This document shows positions 9,587 through 18,233 of a stretch of 64,000 bases of DNA, piece by piece. The DNA is from Cyclobacteriaceae bacterium. Its GTDB lineage: Bacteria; Bacteroidota; Bacteroidia; Cytophagales; Cyclobacteriaceae. Where the stretch lies: the NCBI GenBank assembly GCA_029858965.1, contig JAOUDZ010000012.1, positions 20,206 to 84,205 on the forward strand. The letters are read 5' to 3'. A model generated the notes under the pieces. It was not told the DNA's origin and did not search any database. It worked only from the letters and a program-made list of their open reading frames with translations. The position numbers and the translations under genes were made by a program. Each line of letters opens with the position of its first letter. The stretch's first letter is position 1.

Positions 9587-10432
9587 ATGATCATTATTGC
9601 TGACAGCGGGGGTTCCAAAATTGATTGGAGACTTATTGAGAATAGCGGTGCAATCGAGCAAGCCAGTGCCCCAGGCTTTAATCCATATTATCAACCCATT
9701 GAGGACCTTAGTCGGAATGTAAAAGACGTTTTATTGCCAAAAATCAAGGAGAAAGTAGACAAGATCTTCTTCTATGGGGCAGGCGTATCCTCTGAAAAGA
9801 ACCAGGAAACAATTAAGCGCGCCTTTCTGGAGTTCTTTCCGGGCGCACATATTGAAATTGGGTGGGATTTACTTGCCGCAGCTCGGGCGCTGTGTGGGCA
9901 CGAGCCCGGTATTGCCTGCATTATGGGAACGGGGTCAAATTCATGCCTTTACGACGGCAAAAAAATAATTGGGAATGTGGCCAACCTGGGATGGATTCTG
10001 GCAGACGAAGGATCGGGTGCGAACATAGGACGAAAATTTCTGGTGGATTACCTGCGTGAGATTATGCCAGAAGCATTGCGAAAGCAATTTCATGCGCGTT
10101 TTCCGCTAACACGAGAGGAATTCCTGGAAAAAGTATATCAGCAAGAAAGGCCGAGCGCATTCCTGGCCAGCTTCGCAAAGTTTATTTTTCAACATTTGAA
10201 AGAACCCTATTGCTATAAACTTATCTACGACAGTTTCGCCGAGTTTTATGAGCATAACGTAATGAAATACGAGAATTACAAAAACCTCAAAGTACACTTC
10301 ACAGGGTCTATTGCATTTTACTTCAGCGACATACTGCGTCAAGTTGCCAGTGACAAGGGTATTACTGTTAAAAACATTCTTGAAGGCCCCATTGCCGGCC
10401 TGACACTATATCATCAAAACGATTTGAATTAA
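9587..10432 (+). CDS. N-acetylglucosamine kinase-like protein (BadF/BadG/BcrA/BcrD ATPase family)
   Basis: Sugar kinase of the actin-like ATPase superfamily, 281 residues. The phosphate-1 motif is DSGGSKIDWRL at residues 6-16, the phosphate-2/hinge region is GTGSNSCLYDG at 114-124, and GWILADEGSGANIGRKF at 135-151 matches the sugar and adenosine site of GlcNAc/MurNAc kinases. It ends in TAA directly followed by the TTG start of murQ, so the two are translationally coupled. Linkage to MurNAc-6-phosphate etherase suggests phosphorylation of amino sugars released from peptidoglycan; GlcNAc, MurNAc or both are possible substrates. No transporter gene is adjacent. Confidence 0.88.
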   Translation: MIIIADSGGSKIDWRLIENSGAIEQASAPGFNPYYQPIEDLSRNVKDVLLPKIKEKVDKIFFYGAGVSSEKNQETIKRAFLEFFPGAHIEIGWDLLAAARALCGHEPGIACIMGTGSNSCLYDGKKIIGNVANLGWILADEGSGANIGRKFLVDYLREIMPEALRKQFHARFPLTREEFLEKVYQQERPSAFLASFAKFIFQHLKEPYCYKLIYDSFAEFYEHNVMKYENYKNLKVHFTGSIAFYFSDILRQVASDKGITVKNILEGPIAGLTLYHQNDLN

Positions 10433-11242
10433 TTGGCTACTACAGAATCAGCTTCGTATTACAATAATCTAGAGCACATGAGTGTGCATGATTTGCTACT
10501 GAATATCAATGCGGAGGATAAGTCTGTTCCAAAAGCCATCGAAAAAGTTATTGACAAGATTGAGCCTCTGGTTAATGTTGTGGTTGAAAAGATGAATTCT
10601 GGGGGGAGGCTTTTCTACATCGGAGCAGGCACTAGCGGTCGACTGGGTGTTGTCGATGCTTCTGAAATTCCACCTACTTACGGCATGCCGCATGGAAAGG
10701 TAATTGCCCTGATAGCAGGCGGAGACGAGGCCATCCGAAAAGCAGTAGAACACGCCGAAGATGATTCAGCACAAGCGTGGAAAGATCTGGAAGCGTATTC
10801 GATCAATCAACAGGATGTATTGATCGGTATCGCCGCCTCCGGCAGAACACCTTATGTTGTTGGAGGGCTTAAAGACGCCAAAATTCACGGCATCACAACG
10901 GGTTGCATTGTATGCAACATTAGCACGGAAGTCGCAAAACACGCCGATTTTCCAATCGAAATAGTGGTCGGTCCGGAATTTGTAACAGGAAGTACGCGCA
11001 TGAAATCCGGAACAGCGCAAAAACTTGTGCTGAATATGATCTCGACCACAGTGATGGTCAAGCTTGGTCATGTTAGGGGTAATAAAATGGTAGATATGCA
11101 ACTTTCAAATAACAAACTCTTTGAGCGTGGTGCAAAGATGATCATGGAAGAACTCGGCATACCGTTTGAAGACGCTGAGCAACTGCTCGGGCAATACGGT
11201 TCCGTTCGCAAGGCGGTCGACAGCTGGAAAAATAATGCATGA
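10433..11242 (+). CDS. murQ: N-acetylmuramic acid 6-phosphate etherase
   Basis: Cleaves the D-lactyl ether of MurNAc-6-phosphate to give GlcNAc-6-phosphate, a cytoplasmic peptidoglycan-recycling step. The 269-residue protein is a SIS-domain enzyme with GAGTSGRLG at residues 64-72 and DASEIPPTYG at 76-85. Glu78 and Glu109 line up with the two glutamates known to be needed in the E. coli enzyme (Glu83 and Glu114). Further family blocks are AASGRTPYV and GSTRMKSGTAQK. The start is TTG at 10433, immediately after the kinase stop codon; the next ATG would remove conserved N-terminal sequence. The 3' end overlaps the next gene by 8 bases. Confidence 0.96.
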   Translation: MATTESASYYNNLEHMSVHDLLLNINAEDKSVPKAIEKVIDKIEPLVNVVVEKMNSGGRLFYIGAGTSGRLGVVDASEIPPTYGMPHGKVIALIAGGDEAIRKAVEHAEDDSAQAWKDLEAYSINQQDVLIGIAASGRTPYVVGGLKDAKIHGITTGCIVCNISTEVAKHADFPIEIVVGPEFVTGSTRMKSGTAQKLVLNMISTTVMVKLGHVRGNKMVDMQLSNNKLFERGAKMIMEELGIPFEDAEQLLGQYGSVRKAVDSWKNNA

Positions 11243-11801
11243 TATTGAGCCATATTACAATTGGTTAAGATACTACGATCCTACGGTTGACGAGCGCTCC
11301 CCCTTTTATGGTAAAGAATACAATCTCGACTTGTATTCTGAAACAATCTATGGTTATTACATCGATCCTTCCTGGGACGCGATAGGCTCCGAAACATTAT
11401 ACATCAAAGTATTGTACACGGATTATACTATCGGTTTTACGGTGATTGAATTCTTTGGTGAGTGGAATGATGCCATCAACAATGATATTATGTCATTGAA
11501 GCGAAATATACTGGAGTGCATGCTGCATGAAGGGATTAACAAGTTTATCCTTATAGGCGAGAATATTTTCAACTTCCATGGCGCAGACGATTGCTATTAC
11601 GAAGAGTGGTTTGAAGAGGTTGAAGATGGATGGATTGCGGCTGTCTCCTTTCCTGCCTTTATACAGGATGAATTCAACAAATATCATCTTGACAGCTTCA
11701 TCAATATGGGCGGCACTTTGCAGATTGAGCAATGGAGAACATTACAACCGATTAATTTCTATGAGCTGGTGAGCAGACTGATTCAGAGAAGGCTTAACTG
11801 A
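11235..11801 (+). CDS. Conserved-looking protein of unknown function, coupled to murQ
   Basis: A 188-residue acidic, aromatic-rich protein (YYNWLRYYDP, YEEWFEEVEDGW) with no signal peptide, membrane segment or motif I recognise. The ATG at 11235 lies inside the end of murQ (8-base overlap), which fixes the start and implies translational coupling; the open frame upstream of it lies within murQ and is not coding. It looks like a compact cytoplasmic alpha/beta protein. The operon position hints at a link with amino-sugar recycling or simply shared expression. Its 3' end overlaps the convergent SprT-like gene by 19 bases. Confidence 0.8.
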   Translation: MHDIEPYYNWLRYYDPTVDERSPFYGKEYNLDLYSETIYGYYIDPSWDAIGSETLYIKVLYTDYTIGFTVIEFFGEWNDAINNDIMSLKRNILECMLHEGINKFILIGENIFNFHGADDCYYEEWFEEVEDGWIAAVSFPAFIQDEFNKYHLDSFINMGGTLQIEQWRTLQPINFYELVSRLIQRRLN

Positions 11802-12406
11802 ATGTCACTTACCAAAGCATCGGCGGGCACCAGATAGTCCTTTTTGGATTTCAGCTCGCGACACAATACGCGTGTCCTTCTGAGTTTGCCTTTTTTGAAA
11901 TACTTTCCCTGCAGGCAAAAAATACTCCCTTCTGGCACTTCGGAAAGAGCGACCTGACTTGAATTCGTGTCAAATTTTCGAAAGGCTTGCGTAAGCGCCG
12001 TATCCGCAAAAGAACTTGCTTTTGGATTGATCATATGCCTGCGCAGTTCATGTAAGATTTCCTCAGGAAAAACACTTTCCCATAGCAATGGAATCATGAG
12101 ATTGGTAAAAGTTGCCCTCCATGTCTCTCCATGAGGGTCAACACGCTCGCCGAATTTGAGGTGAACATGTAAATGCGCCACTTCATGAACATAGGTTAGC
12201 AGGAACAAGTAGGGATTCAGATCATTGTTGAGCGTAATTCGAGGATGAAGTTTCGATCTCCTGCTGGTAAAATCACCAACTTTTGTTTGACGGCTTTTTG
12301 TGATTTTTAATTCAAAGGGACTCGATTTCCACAATACGAAGCAATACTCCAAAGCGACCGCTGGAACATGCGTTTTTAATATCGATAAAATCTGATCTGA
12401 ACCCAT
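11783..12406 (-). CDS. SprT-like zinc metalloprotease domain protein
   Basis: A 207-residue protein with the SprT-like fold. HEVAH at residues 74-78 is a canonical HExxH zinc and catalytic motif, and the third ligand is probably His92 in DPHGETW, as in SprT/Spartan proteins. Upstream blocks (LHPRITLN, FLLTYVHEVAHLHVH) match the family pattern. The C-terminus (FCLQGKYFKKGKLRRTRVLCREL) has only one or two cysteines, so the zinc ribbon found in some members is not obvious. Function in bacteria is poorly defined; eukaryotic Spartan degrades DNA-protein crosslinks. A strong terminator separates it from the small lipoprotein gene upstream. Confidence 0.88.
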   Translation of the reverse strand: MGSDQILSILKTHVPAVALEYCFVLWKSSPFELKITKSRQTKVGDFTSRRSKLHPRITLNNDLNPYLFLLTYVHEVAHLHVHLKFGERVDPHGETWRATFTNLMIPLLWESVFPEEILHELRRHMINPKASSFADTALTQAFRKFDTNSSQVALSEVPEGSIFCLQGKYFKKGKLRRTRVLCRELKSKKDYLVPADALVSDIQLSLL

Positions 12407-12410
12407 AAGA

Positions 12411-12442
12411 AAATAAAAAAGGCTTTAGTAAACTAAAGCCTT
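12411..12442 (-). terminator. Intrinsic terminator of the small lipoprotein gene
   Basis: A perfect 10-base-pair stem, AAGGCTTTAG (12419-12428) with CTAAAGCCTT (12433-12442), closes a 4-base loop. Read on the minus strand it runs straight into TTTTTTATTTT. It lies 28 bases after the stop codon of the 60-residue lipoprotein gene and just before the SprT-like gene start. Confidence 0.85.
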
Positions 12443-12469
12443 CCCCGGCATCAACCTTATTAAGATTGA

Positions 12470-12652
12470 TTACTCAGCTGCAACAGAGTCGGCTGGCATG
12501 GCAGTGCTGTCAACTTCCATAGTAGCAGATTCTACGACTACTTCTTCAGTTGCAGGTACTGTTTCTTCAGCAGAAGTCTCAGCCTTCTTACCGCAAGCGA
12601 CAAATGCAAGAGCAAAGCCGCAAACAGCTAATAATGCGATTAATTTTTTCAT
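12470..12652 (-). CDS. Small acidic lipoprotein (60 residues)
   Basis: The signal peptide MKKLIALLAVCGFALAF ends in VAC with Cys20 as the predicted lipidated residue. The mature part is only about 40 residues and is rich in Glu, Ala, Val, Thr and Ser (EETVPATEEVVVESATMEVDS), probably a disordered tail. Very similar tiny lipoproteins are common in Cytophagales, without known function. The gene is its own unit, with a good promoter upstream and a strong terminator downstream, which suggests high expression. It is real despite its size. Confidence 0.82.
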   Translation of the reverse strand: MKKLIALLAVCGFALAFVACGKKAETSAEETVPATEEVVVESATMEVDSTAMPADSVAAE

Positions 12653-12680
12653 AGTTTACAGGTTTTTAAAAAATTCACCG

Positions 12681-12709
12681 CAAATATAACAGGATTATAT
12701 GAGTGCAAC
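12681..12709 (-). promoter_or_regulatory. Bacteroidota-type promoter of the small lipoprotein gene
   Basis: On the minus strand TATATTTG (12688-12681) matches the TAnnTTTG -7 consensus, with GTTG 17 bases upstream as the -33 box. Transcription would start about 20 bases before the ATG at 12652. Confidence 0.55.
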
Positions 12710-12727
12710 CAAGCGCAGTAATAAAAT

Positions 12728-14035
12728 CTACTTTTTGCGAAATATTAAACGCAGCGGAACACCCTCAAAATCAAAGTTTTCGCGCATTCTATTTTCGATA
12801 AAACGCTCATAAGAGGGTTGAATGTATTGTGGCAGATTGCAGAAGAACACAAACGATGGAAACCGTGCAATTACCTGGGTTATGTACTTTATCTGGATGT
12901 GTTTTCCTTTCACAGAAGGCGGTGGATGGCTCTCAATTTCGCGTAGCAACACATCATTCAACTTGGAGGTAGGTATTTTTTTTGTTTTATTTTCAAATAC
13001 GTGAACGGTTTTCTCAATAACCTGGAAAATTCGCTGTTTCGTCAGCACTGAGGAAAAAATGATCGGGATGTAATCTATGGGGGAAAGTTTTTCCAATATC
13101 TCCCTTTTGAACGTATCAGAAGTTTTGGAGTCCTTTTCAATCAGGTCCCATTTATTGACCATGATTACCATGCCTTTTCCTTGACGCTCTGCCAGATTAA
13201 TAAGGTTGACATCCTGAGCCTCAATACCGCGTTCAGCATCGATCACCACAATACAAACATCACTTTCCTCCAGGGCTCTCAATGAACGCAGAACGGAATA
13301 AAACTCAATGTCTTCTTTTACCTTTGCTTTCTTGCGAACACCCGCTGTGTCTATCAGGATAAAGTTATTGCCGTACAGTTTGTAGTAAGAATGTATGGCA
13401 TCCCTGGTTGTTCCTGCCTCATCAGTCACTATGCTGCGTTCTGTGCCCAGTAGCGCATTAAGAAACGATGATTTGCCAACGTTGGGCCTCCCTACAATTG
13501 CAATCTTTGGTATGCCTGCATCAGGATCTTCTACACCTTCTGAGGGAAATACTTTCACCAACTCATCCAGTAATTCGCCCGTACCCCCGCCATTCTCCGA
13601 TGAAATTGGATATACTTCACCCAAACTCAACGCATAAAACTCCGCTGCCAGAAATGTCTTATTTGGTGTGTCCGCCTTATTGGCTGCGACAAATATCGGT
13701 TTCTTGCTGGTCCGCAATACGTTGGCAAACTCCTTGTCAAATCCCGTTAGTCCATCCTTACAATCTACCATAAAAATTATTGCAGATGCCTCATCAATGG
13801 CCAGCTTAACTTGCTTGCGGATCTGCGATTCAAATTTGTCTTCAGATCCAGTTACGTAACCACCGGTGTCAATTACAGTAAAGTATTTTCCGCACCATTC
13901 TGCATAACCATAGTGACGGTCACGGGTCACGCCTGGCGTGTCATCCATAATGGCTTCCCGTTTTTCTGTCATCCTGTTAAAGAACGTTGATTTGCCAACA
14001 TTCGGTCTCCCCACTATTGCTACGATATTTGCCAT
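12728..14035 (-). CDS. der: Ribosome biogenesis GTPase Der (EngA)
   Basis: Essential tandem GTPase for 50S subunit maturation, 435 residues, the usual length. The first G domain has GRPNVGKSTFFN (residues 8-19), DTPGVTRDRHYG and DTGG. The second starts near residue 180 with GRPNVGKSSFLN, then DEAGTTRDAIHS, DTAGVRKKAKV and NKWDLIEK. The C-terminal KH-like domain follows (KYITQVIARFPSFVFFCN). The era gene lies 47 bases upstream on the same strand, so the two assembly GTPases probably form one operon. Confidence 0.98.
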   Translation of the reverse strand: MANIVAIVGRPNVGKSTFFNRMTEKREAIMDDTPGVTRDRHYGYAEWCGKYFTVIDTGGYVTGSEDKFESQIRKQVKLAIDEASAIIFMVDCKDGLTGFDKEFANVLRTSKKPIFVAANKADTPNKTFLAAEFYALSLGEVYPISSENGGGTGELLDELVKVFPSEGVEDPDAGIPKIAIVGRPNVGKSSFLNALLGTERSIVTDEAGTTRDAIHSYYKLYGNNFILIDTAGVRKKAKVKEDIEFYSVLRSLRALEESDVCIVVIDAERGIEAQDVNLINLAERQGKGMVIMVNKWDLIEKDSKTSDTFKREILEKLSPIDYIPIIFSSVLTKQRIFQVIEKTVHVFENKTKKIPTSKLNDVLLREIESHPPPSVKGKHIQIKYITQVIARFPSFVFFCNLPQYIQPSYERFIENRMRENFDFEGVPLRLIFRKK

Positions 14036-14082
14036 CTTCTTTGTTTTAACCGGTCGGCGTAAGTACCCCGAACCCTGTTGAT

Positions 14083-14970
14083 CTATTCCATGTATCCAAA
14101 CTGCTTGAGCTTGAAAGATTGTTTGCGCCAGTTATCGGCAACCTTTACATGTGTTTCTAAAAAAATTTTCTTTCCGAAAAACGATTCCATATCCTTTCGG
14201 GCTTCGACACCAACTTTCTTTATAGAGCTTGCTCCTTTTCCAATGATTATGCCTTTCTGCGAATCACGCTCAACGTAGATCATGGCACTGATACGAATAA
14301 TATCCTCCTCCTCTTTGAAGGAATTTATGGATACCTCTGTGCTGTATGGAATCTCCTGCTCGTAATTCAAAAATATTTTTTCTCTTATGATTTCTGAGGC
14401 AAAAAATCTTTCTGAACGATCTGTATACTCATCCTTTGGAAAATATGGTGGATGTATCGGCATATATTCCAGCAACTTCGGAAGTAGTCCTTCAACATGC
14501 TGGCCCGTCCTCGCCGATACCGTAAAAATATCCTTAATCGTCGGAAGTTGCTCCTTCCAGTAGGTCACTTTATCTTCTACCTGCGATCCCTTCACCAGGT
14601 CTATCTTATTAATGATCAATAGAATTGGAGTCTGTATCTTCTGAAAGCGGGCAAAAAGATCCGGTTCGTATTTATCCTGCAGGGCAACCACCAATAGTAT
14701 CAGGTCTGCGTCTTCCAACGATACTTTCACATAGCTCATCATGGCGTCGTGCAAAGAATATTTGGGTTCAAGGATACCAGGTGTATCAGAGTAGACGATC
14801 TGGTAATTTTCACCATTCAGGATTCCCATGATGCGGTGACGCGTGGTCTGTGCTTTTGCCGTGATAATGGAAAGGTTTTCACCCATCAATCTATTCATCA
14901 GTGATGACTTGCCAACGTTAGGCTTGCCCACAATACTTACAAAACCAGATTTGAACGATGTTTCCGCCAT
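14083..14970 (-). CDS. era: GTPase Era
   Basis: Binds the 3' end of 16S rRNA and acts in 30S maturation. It is 295 residues, normal for the family. The G motifs are GKPNVGKSSLMN near residue 15, AQTTRHRIMG, DTPGILEPKYSLHDAMM, NKIDLV and SARTG. The C-terminal KH domain carries IIIGKGASSIKKVGVEARKD. The ATG at 14970 lies just downstream of a good TAnnTTTG box. The initiator tRNA gene diverges from it, so ribosome assembly and translation initiation genes share this control region. Confidence 0.98.
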   Translation of the reverse strand: MAETSFKSGFVSIVGKPNVGKSSLMNRLMGENLSIITAKAQTTRHRIMGILNGENYQIVYSDTPGILEPKYSLHDAMMSYVKVSLEDADLILLVVALQDKYEPDLFARFQKIQTPILLIINKIDLVKGSQVEDKVTYWKEQLPTIKDIFTVSARTGQHVEGLLPKLLEYMPIHPPYFPKDEYTDRSERFFASEIIREKIFLNYEQEIPYSTEVSINSFKEEEDIIRISAMIYVERDSQKGIIIGKGASSIKKVGVEARKDMESFFGKKIFLETHVKVADNWRKQSFKLKQFGYME

Positions 14971-14979
14971 AATGATTTA

Positions 14980-15006
14980 CAAAGGTAGCTTGTTTTTTAA
15001 ATGCAA
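14980..15006 (-). promoter_or_regulatory. Promoter of era-der
   Basis: TACCTTTG on the minus strand (14987-14980) fits TAnnTTTG, with GTTG 16 bases upstream. It is 9 bases from the era ATG, so the leader would be very short. It overlaps the divergent tRNA promoter. Confidence 0.45.
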
Positions 15007-15020
15007 CCGACCTACTTTTG
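14990..15020 (+). promoter_or_regulatory. Promoter of the initiator tRNA gene
   Basis: TACTTTTG at 15013-15020 fits the -7 consensus TAnnTTTG, with CTTG ending at 14992, 20 bases upstream. Transcription would begin near 15026, giving a 5' leader of about 40 bases for RNase P to remove. Confidence 0.5.
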
Positions 15021-15066
15021 CGAACGATTTAAATAAGCTTCATGAGCTGCTTAAATCGCACTATAT

Positions 15067-15139
<73 letters not shown>

Positions 15140-15149
15140 CTATTAAGAC

Positions 15150-15174
15150 AAGACGACTTTGGTCGTCTTTTTTG
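15150..15174 (+). terminator. Intrinsic terminator of the tRNA transcript
   Basis: Stem AAGACGAC (15150-15157) with GTCGTCTT (15162-15169), loop TTTG, continuing into a run of T and then TTTTG. Placement right after the tRNA supports a single-gene transcript. Confidence 0.85.
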
Positions 15175-15196
15175 TTTTGAAGCACTTGGCATATCA

Positions 15197-15251
15197 TTGG
15201 CTCATACTCGCCACGGCGAGACACAGGTCCACGCTATTATACTACAAGACG
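15197..15251 (+). repeat. Decayed partial copy of the tRNA-fMet 3' half and its flank
   Basis: Short blocks of the tRNA recur in the same order about 100 bases downstream: GGCTCATA (15096 and 15199), CACAGGT (15114 and 15222), CGCTAyTAT (15135 and 15232) and ACAAGACG (15148 and 15244). Between blocks the copy has gaps and cannot fold into a tRNA. It may be what remains of a tandem duplication or of an old integration site. The matches are short, so this is tentative. Confidence 0.4.
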
Positions 15252-15372
15252 GTCAATTGATCGAACCCAAAACGGACATACAGAGCCTACCCGGAATCAG
15301 TCGATTTTAATATTGATACCACGTGCCCATCACGTAAAATGCGACGTTTTAAGTAAAAAAAGAATACAACGC

Positions 15373-15798
15373 ATGAAAAAATTAAACCCACTCAGTTTGC
15401 TGGCTGCACTAACATTGGTCAGCATCAGTTCCTCTTTCGCACCCTTGGAACATGGCGTGTATGTACAGCTACACCCAGGCAGTAACAAGAAAATTGTACT
15501 TCAAATTGTGCCCGATAAAACCTACGCCAATGTAGTGGCATACGTCAATTTTTACGCCTCTAATAACAAGCGCGTAGCCCAAGAGGCTTATAGCCTGTCA
15601 GACGGAAAAGACAAATACATCAGGAAGGATCAATGCACAAACCGGGTATTCAAATTTTCGTTCAACGAAACCGTTACCCGTGTAAAAATAGACCATGTGC
15701 GTGAAGGTGAGATTCCTGGCCAAGCCAGCGGTAATACTAAAGGGACAAAAATCAATCTGCCAATTTCTGATGGTCCATTGGGGCCCATTGAAAAATAA
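15373..15798 (+). CDS. Small secreted protein of unknown function
   Basis: A 141-residue protein with a clear signal peptide (MKKLNPLSLLAALTLVSISSSFA). The mature part is about 118 residues, predicted rich in beta strand (YVQLHPGSNKKIVLQIV, AYVNFYASNNKRVAQ), with one free cysteine and a Gly/Lys-rich C-terminal tail. I see no known motif. The ATG at 15373 is chosen because the signal peptide begins there; the open frame extends 20 codons upstream without signal-like sequence. It stands alone between the tRNA and the antiporter gene. Confidence 0.65.
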   Translation: MKKLNPLSLLAALTLVSISSSFAPLEHGVYVQLHPGSNKKIVLQIVPDKTYANVVAYVNFYASNNKRVAQEAYSLSDGKDKYIRKDQCTNRVFKFSFNETVTRVKIDHVREGEIPGQASGNTKGTKINLPISDGPLGPIEK

Positions 15799-16059
15799 GA
15801 AGCAAAGACCTTGTGGGCGATCATGGTAACGGTGCTTTCTTGTGTTTGCCTGGCCCCCATGATATGCTACTCCACATTGTCGTCCTGCGCGGCGTCAGGT
15901 TAAATATACCCAGATTGGCCAGTCCATGGTACTAACTGAGGGCGATGCACTTTTCCCTGTTACTCCCGTTGTGCCGTTTTCAGAATATCTGTGTTGAATC
16001 AGTCTGTTTCTACATCCGCCTATAATTCAATAATTTGCCGGATATAAAATAACAGTCAC

Positions 16060-17298
16060 TTGGATCTCACACACATCTTTACGGGCGTACTCGTTCTTTC
16101 CGCTATCTTTTCCTACCTCAACGAGCGATTCTTCAAGTTTCCGTCCACCATTGGATTAATGATTCTCTCACTTTGCCTATCGGTCGTGATTCAACTTATT
16201 GGTGTTTTTTCTTCTGCCACGTTGGCTTCAGCTGAAAGGCTTGTTGACTCCGTAGATTTTTCAGATGTGTTGCTGGATTTCATGCTTAGCTTCCTTTTGT
16301 TCGCTGGAGCGCTTCACGTAGACTGGAGTAAACTGCGCCAATCGCGTGGACCCATCATCACGTTTGCTACCCTCGGCGTTGTGCTTTCCACATTAATTAT
16401 TGGAACGATCCTCTATTACATCGTAGCGCTCTTCGCCATCTACATTCCATACATACACTGCCTCCTGTTCGGCGCGCTCATCTCGCCGACAGATCCCATT
16501 GCTGTGATGGGCATTTTGAAGAAAGCCAAAGTGCCGGAATCAACCGAAATCAAGATCGTGGGTGAATCCCTTTTTAACGATGGTATCGGGGTAGTCGTAT
16601 TCATAACATTGCTGCGCATCGCAGAGAAGGGACTGGAACACATTACTGCTTCCGAGATTGGCATTTTGTTCCTTGAAGAAATTGCAGGTGGTATTGGGTT
16701 CGGCCTGGCACTGGGCTACATCGGTTACCGGCTAATGAAAAGTATCGATCATTATCAAACAGAAGTCATGATCACCATGGCCATGGTCATCGGAGGCTAC
16801 CTGCTGGCGAATGCACTTCACTTTTCCGGGCCGCTGGCGATGGTAACATCTGGAATTCTTATTGGCAACCACGGAAAACAAAAAGCCATGTCGGATGTAA
16901 CAATGGATTACGTATTCAAATTCTGGGAGATGATAGATGTGATACTGAATGCAGCGCTATTTGTATTGATCGGGTTGGAACTACTGATCGTACCTTTCAA
17001 ATGGGAATTTCTCTGGATCGGATTGATTGCCATCCCAATGGTTTTGATAGCCCGTCATGGCTCTCTGGCTGCCCTATCTTTCGGGTTGGGATACAATAAA
17101 CAATTTGAACCGAAAACGCTTTCCATCATGACTTGGGGAGGGTTGCGAGGAGGAATTTCTATAGCCCTTGCATTATCTATTCCAGCTGCGTTGGACAACC
17201 ATCTTTTCTTATTGGTCACGTATGTGATTGTGTGTTTCTCTATTATCGTACAGGGACTTACCCTCGAGCCTATAATTAAACGGCTGTTAAAATCCTGA
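16060..17298 (+). CDS. CPA1-family Na+(K+)/H+ antiporter
   Basis: Inner-membrane cation/proton antiporter of 412 residues with about 12 hydrophobic helices. Family landmarks are GALISPTDPIAVMGILKKA (the ion-site SPTDP motif, near residues 139-158), GESLFNDGIGVVVFI with the conserved acidic pair region, and WGGLRGGISIALALS near the C-terminus, as in NhaP/NHE proteins. The start is TTG at 16060; the next ATG would remove the first membrane helix. There is no long cytoplasmic C-terminal domain. Likely role is pH and sodium homeostasis. It appears monocistronic. Confidence 0.93.
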   Translation: MDLTHIFTGVLVLSAIFSYLNERFFKFPSTIGLMILSLCLSVVIQLIGVFSSATLASAERLVDSVDFSDVLLDFMLSFLLFAGALHVDWSKLRQSRGPIITFATLGVVLSTLIIGTILYYIVALFAIYIPYIHCLLFGALISPTDPIAVMGILKKAKVPESTEIKIVGESLFNDGIGVVVFITLLRIAEKGLEHITASEIGILFLEEIAGGIGFGLALGYIGYRLMKSIDHYQTEVMITMAMVIGGYLLANALHFSGPLAMVTSGILIGNHGKQKAMSDVTMDYVFKFWEMIDVILNAALFVLIGLELLIVPFKWEFLWIGLIAIPMVLIARHGSLAALSFGLGYNKQFEPKTLSIMTWGGLRGGISIALALSIPAALDNHLFLLVTYVIVCFSIIVQGLTLEPIIKRLLKS

Positions 17299-17480
17299 AT
17301 GACCCAGCCAATGCGGGCAAAGACCACTTTTCCGTGACTTTCGGATAAAAATTTTTAAAAGGGCCTAAATGGCCTCCAAATAAGGATTTTTGTAGATTGC
17401 GTTTTAAAAAAGACCTTAGAAAGACGCCGGATGCAAACTCATCTGGAACTTTTTGTGAAGATCTTGTGTAAACCTTTTTC

Positions 17481-18233
17481 ATGCCTATGAGTAAATTCCC
17501 AAAAGTAGCCGTCCTGACATTACTAAGTCTTTTCGGCAGTTCACTCTTATCATCTTCGCCGATACCGTCGGCCTTGCCGGCTTCGATAAGCCTGCGAGAA
17601 AAAGCGTCTGATTTGTATTCGTCAATCAACTTTGCTGATGCTGAAAGGCCCGAATTCGATATGTTTAGTAAGGCAATGGAGGGTTATGATCGACTCAAAG
17701 AAGCCGACAAGCTTACAGATCCTGAAATTATTACCCTTATCGATTTCAGAAAATCCGGCAATGAAAAAAGGCTGTGGGTAATAGGGTTGAAAAGTAAAAA
17801 AGTCTTGCAGTATTCGCTGGTAGCGCATGGTAGAAACAGTGGAGAAGTATATGCCCGTGTGTTCTCTAACAAGCCCAACTCAAACAAGAGTAGCCTAGGA
17901 TTCTATGTGACAGGCGGCACGTATATTGGCAAACATGGGCTTTCACTAAAGTTGCACGGCGTGGAAAAGGGGATTAACGATCTGGCCGAAGCACGTGCCA
18001 TTGTCATGCATGGGGCCGATTATGTCAGCGAATCTTTTATCAAGAAAGTTGGAAGGTTAGGTCGCAGCCTTGGATGCCCCGCAGTACCCATGGAGAATTA
18101 TAAAGAAATCATCACCCAGATTGCAGGTGGTACCTGTCTGTTCATTTATTATCCTGATCAGGAATATCTGAAAAATACCAAGATGTATAATCCTGCGCCA
18201 CTGGAAACAACACTCGCCAGGGGTGATTCATAG
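17481..18233 (+). CDS. Murein L,D-transpeptidase catalytic domain family protein (YkuD_2 type)
   Basis: A 250-residue exported protein. After an N-terminal hydrophobic signal it has the YkuD_2-type domain, with His177 in IVMHGADYV and the nucleophile Cys199 in GRSLGCPAVP, the variant of the SxGC motif used by this family. It is predicted to act on peptidoglycan tetrapeptides in the periplasm (3-3 crosslinking, protein attachment, or hydrolysis; sequence does not say which). A start two codons downstream (MSKFPKV) is equally possible. Its stop overlaps by 6 bases the stop of a second, unrelated-subfamily L,D-transpeptidase on the opposite strand. Confidence 0.88.
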   Translation: MPMSKFPKVAVLTLLSLFGSSLLSSSPIPSALPASISLREKASDLYSSINFADAERPEFDMFSKAMEGYDRLKEADKLTDPEIITLIDFRKSGNEKRLWVIGLKSKKVLQYSLVAHGRNSGEVYARVFSNKPNSNKSSLGFYVTGGTYIGKHGLSLKLHGVEKGINDLAEARAIVMHGADYVSESFIKKVGRLGRSLGCPAVPMENYKEIITQIAGGTCLFIYYPDQEYLKNTKMYNPAPLETTLARGDS

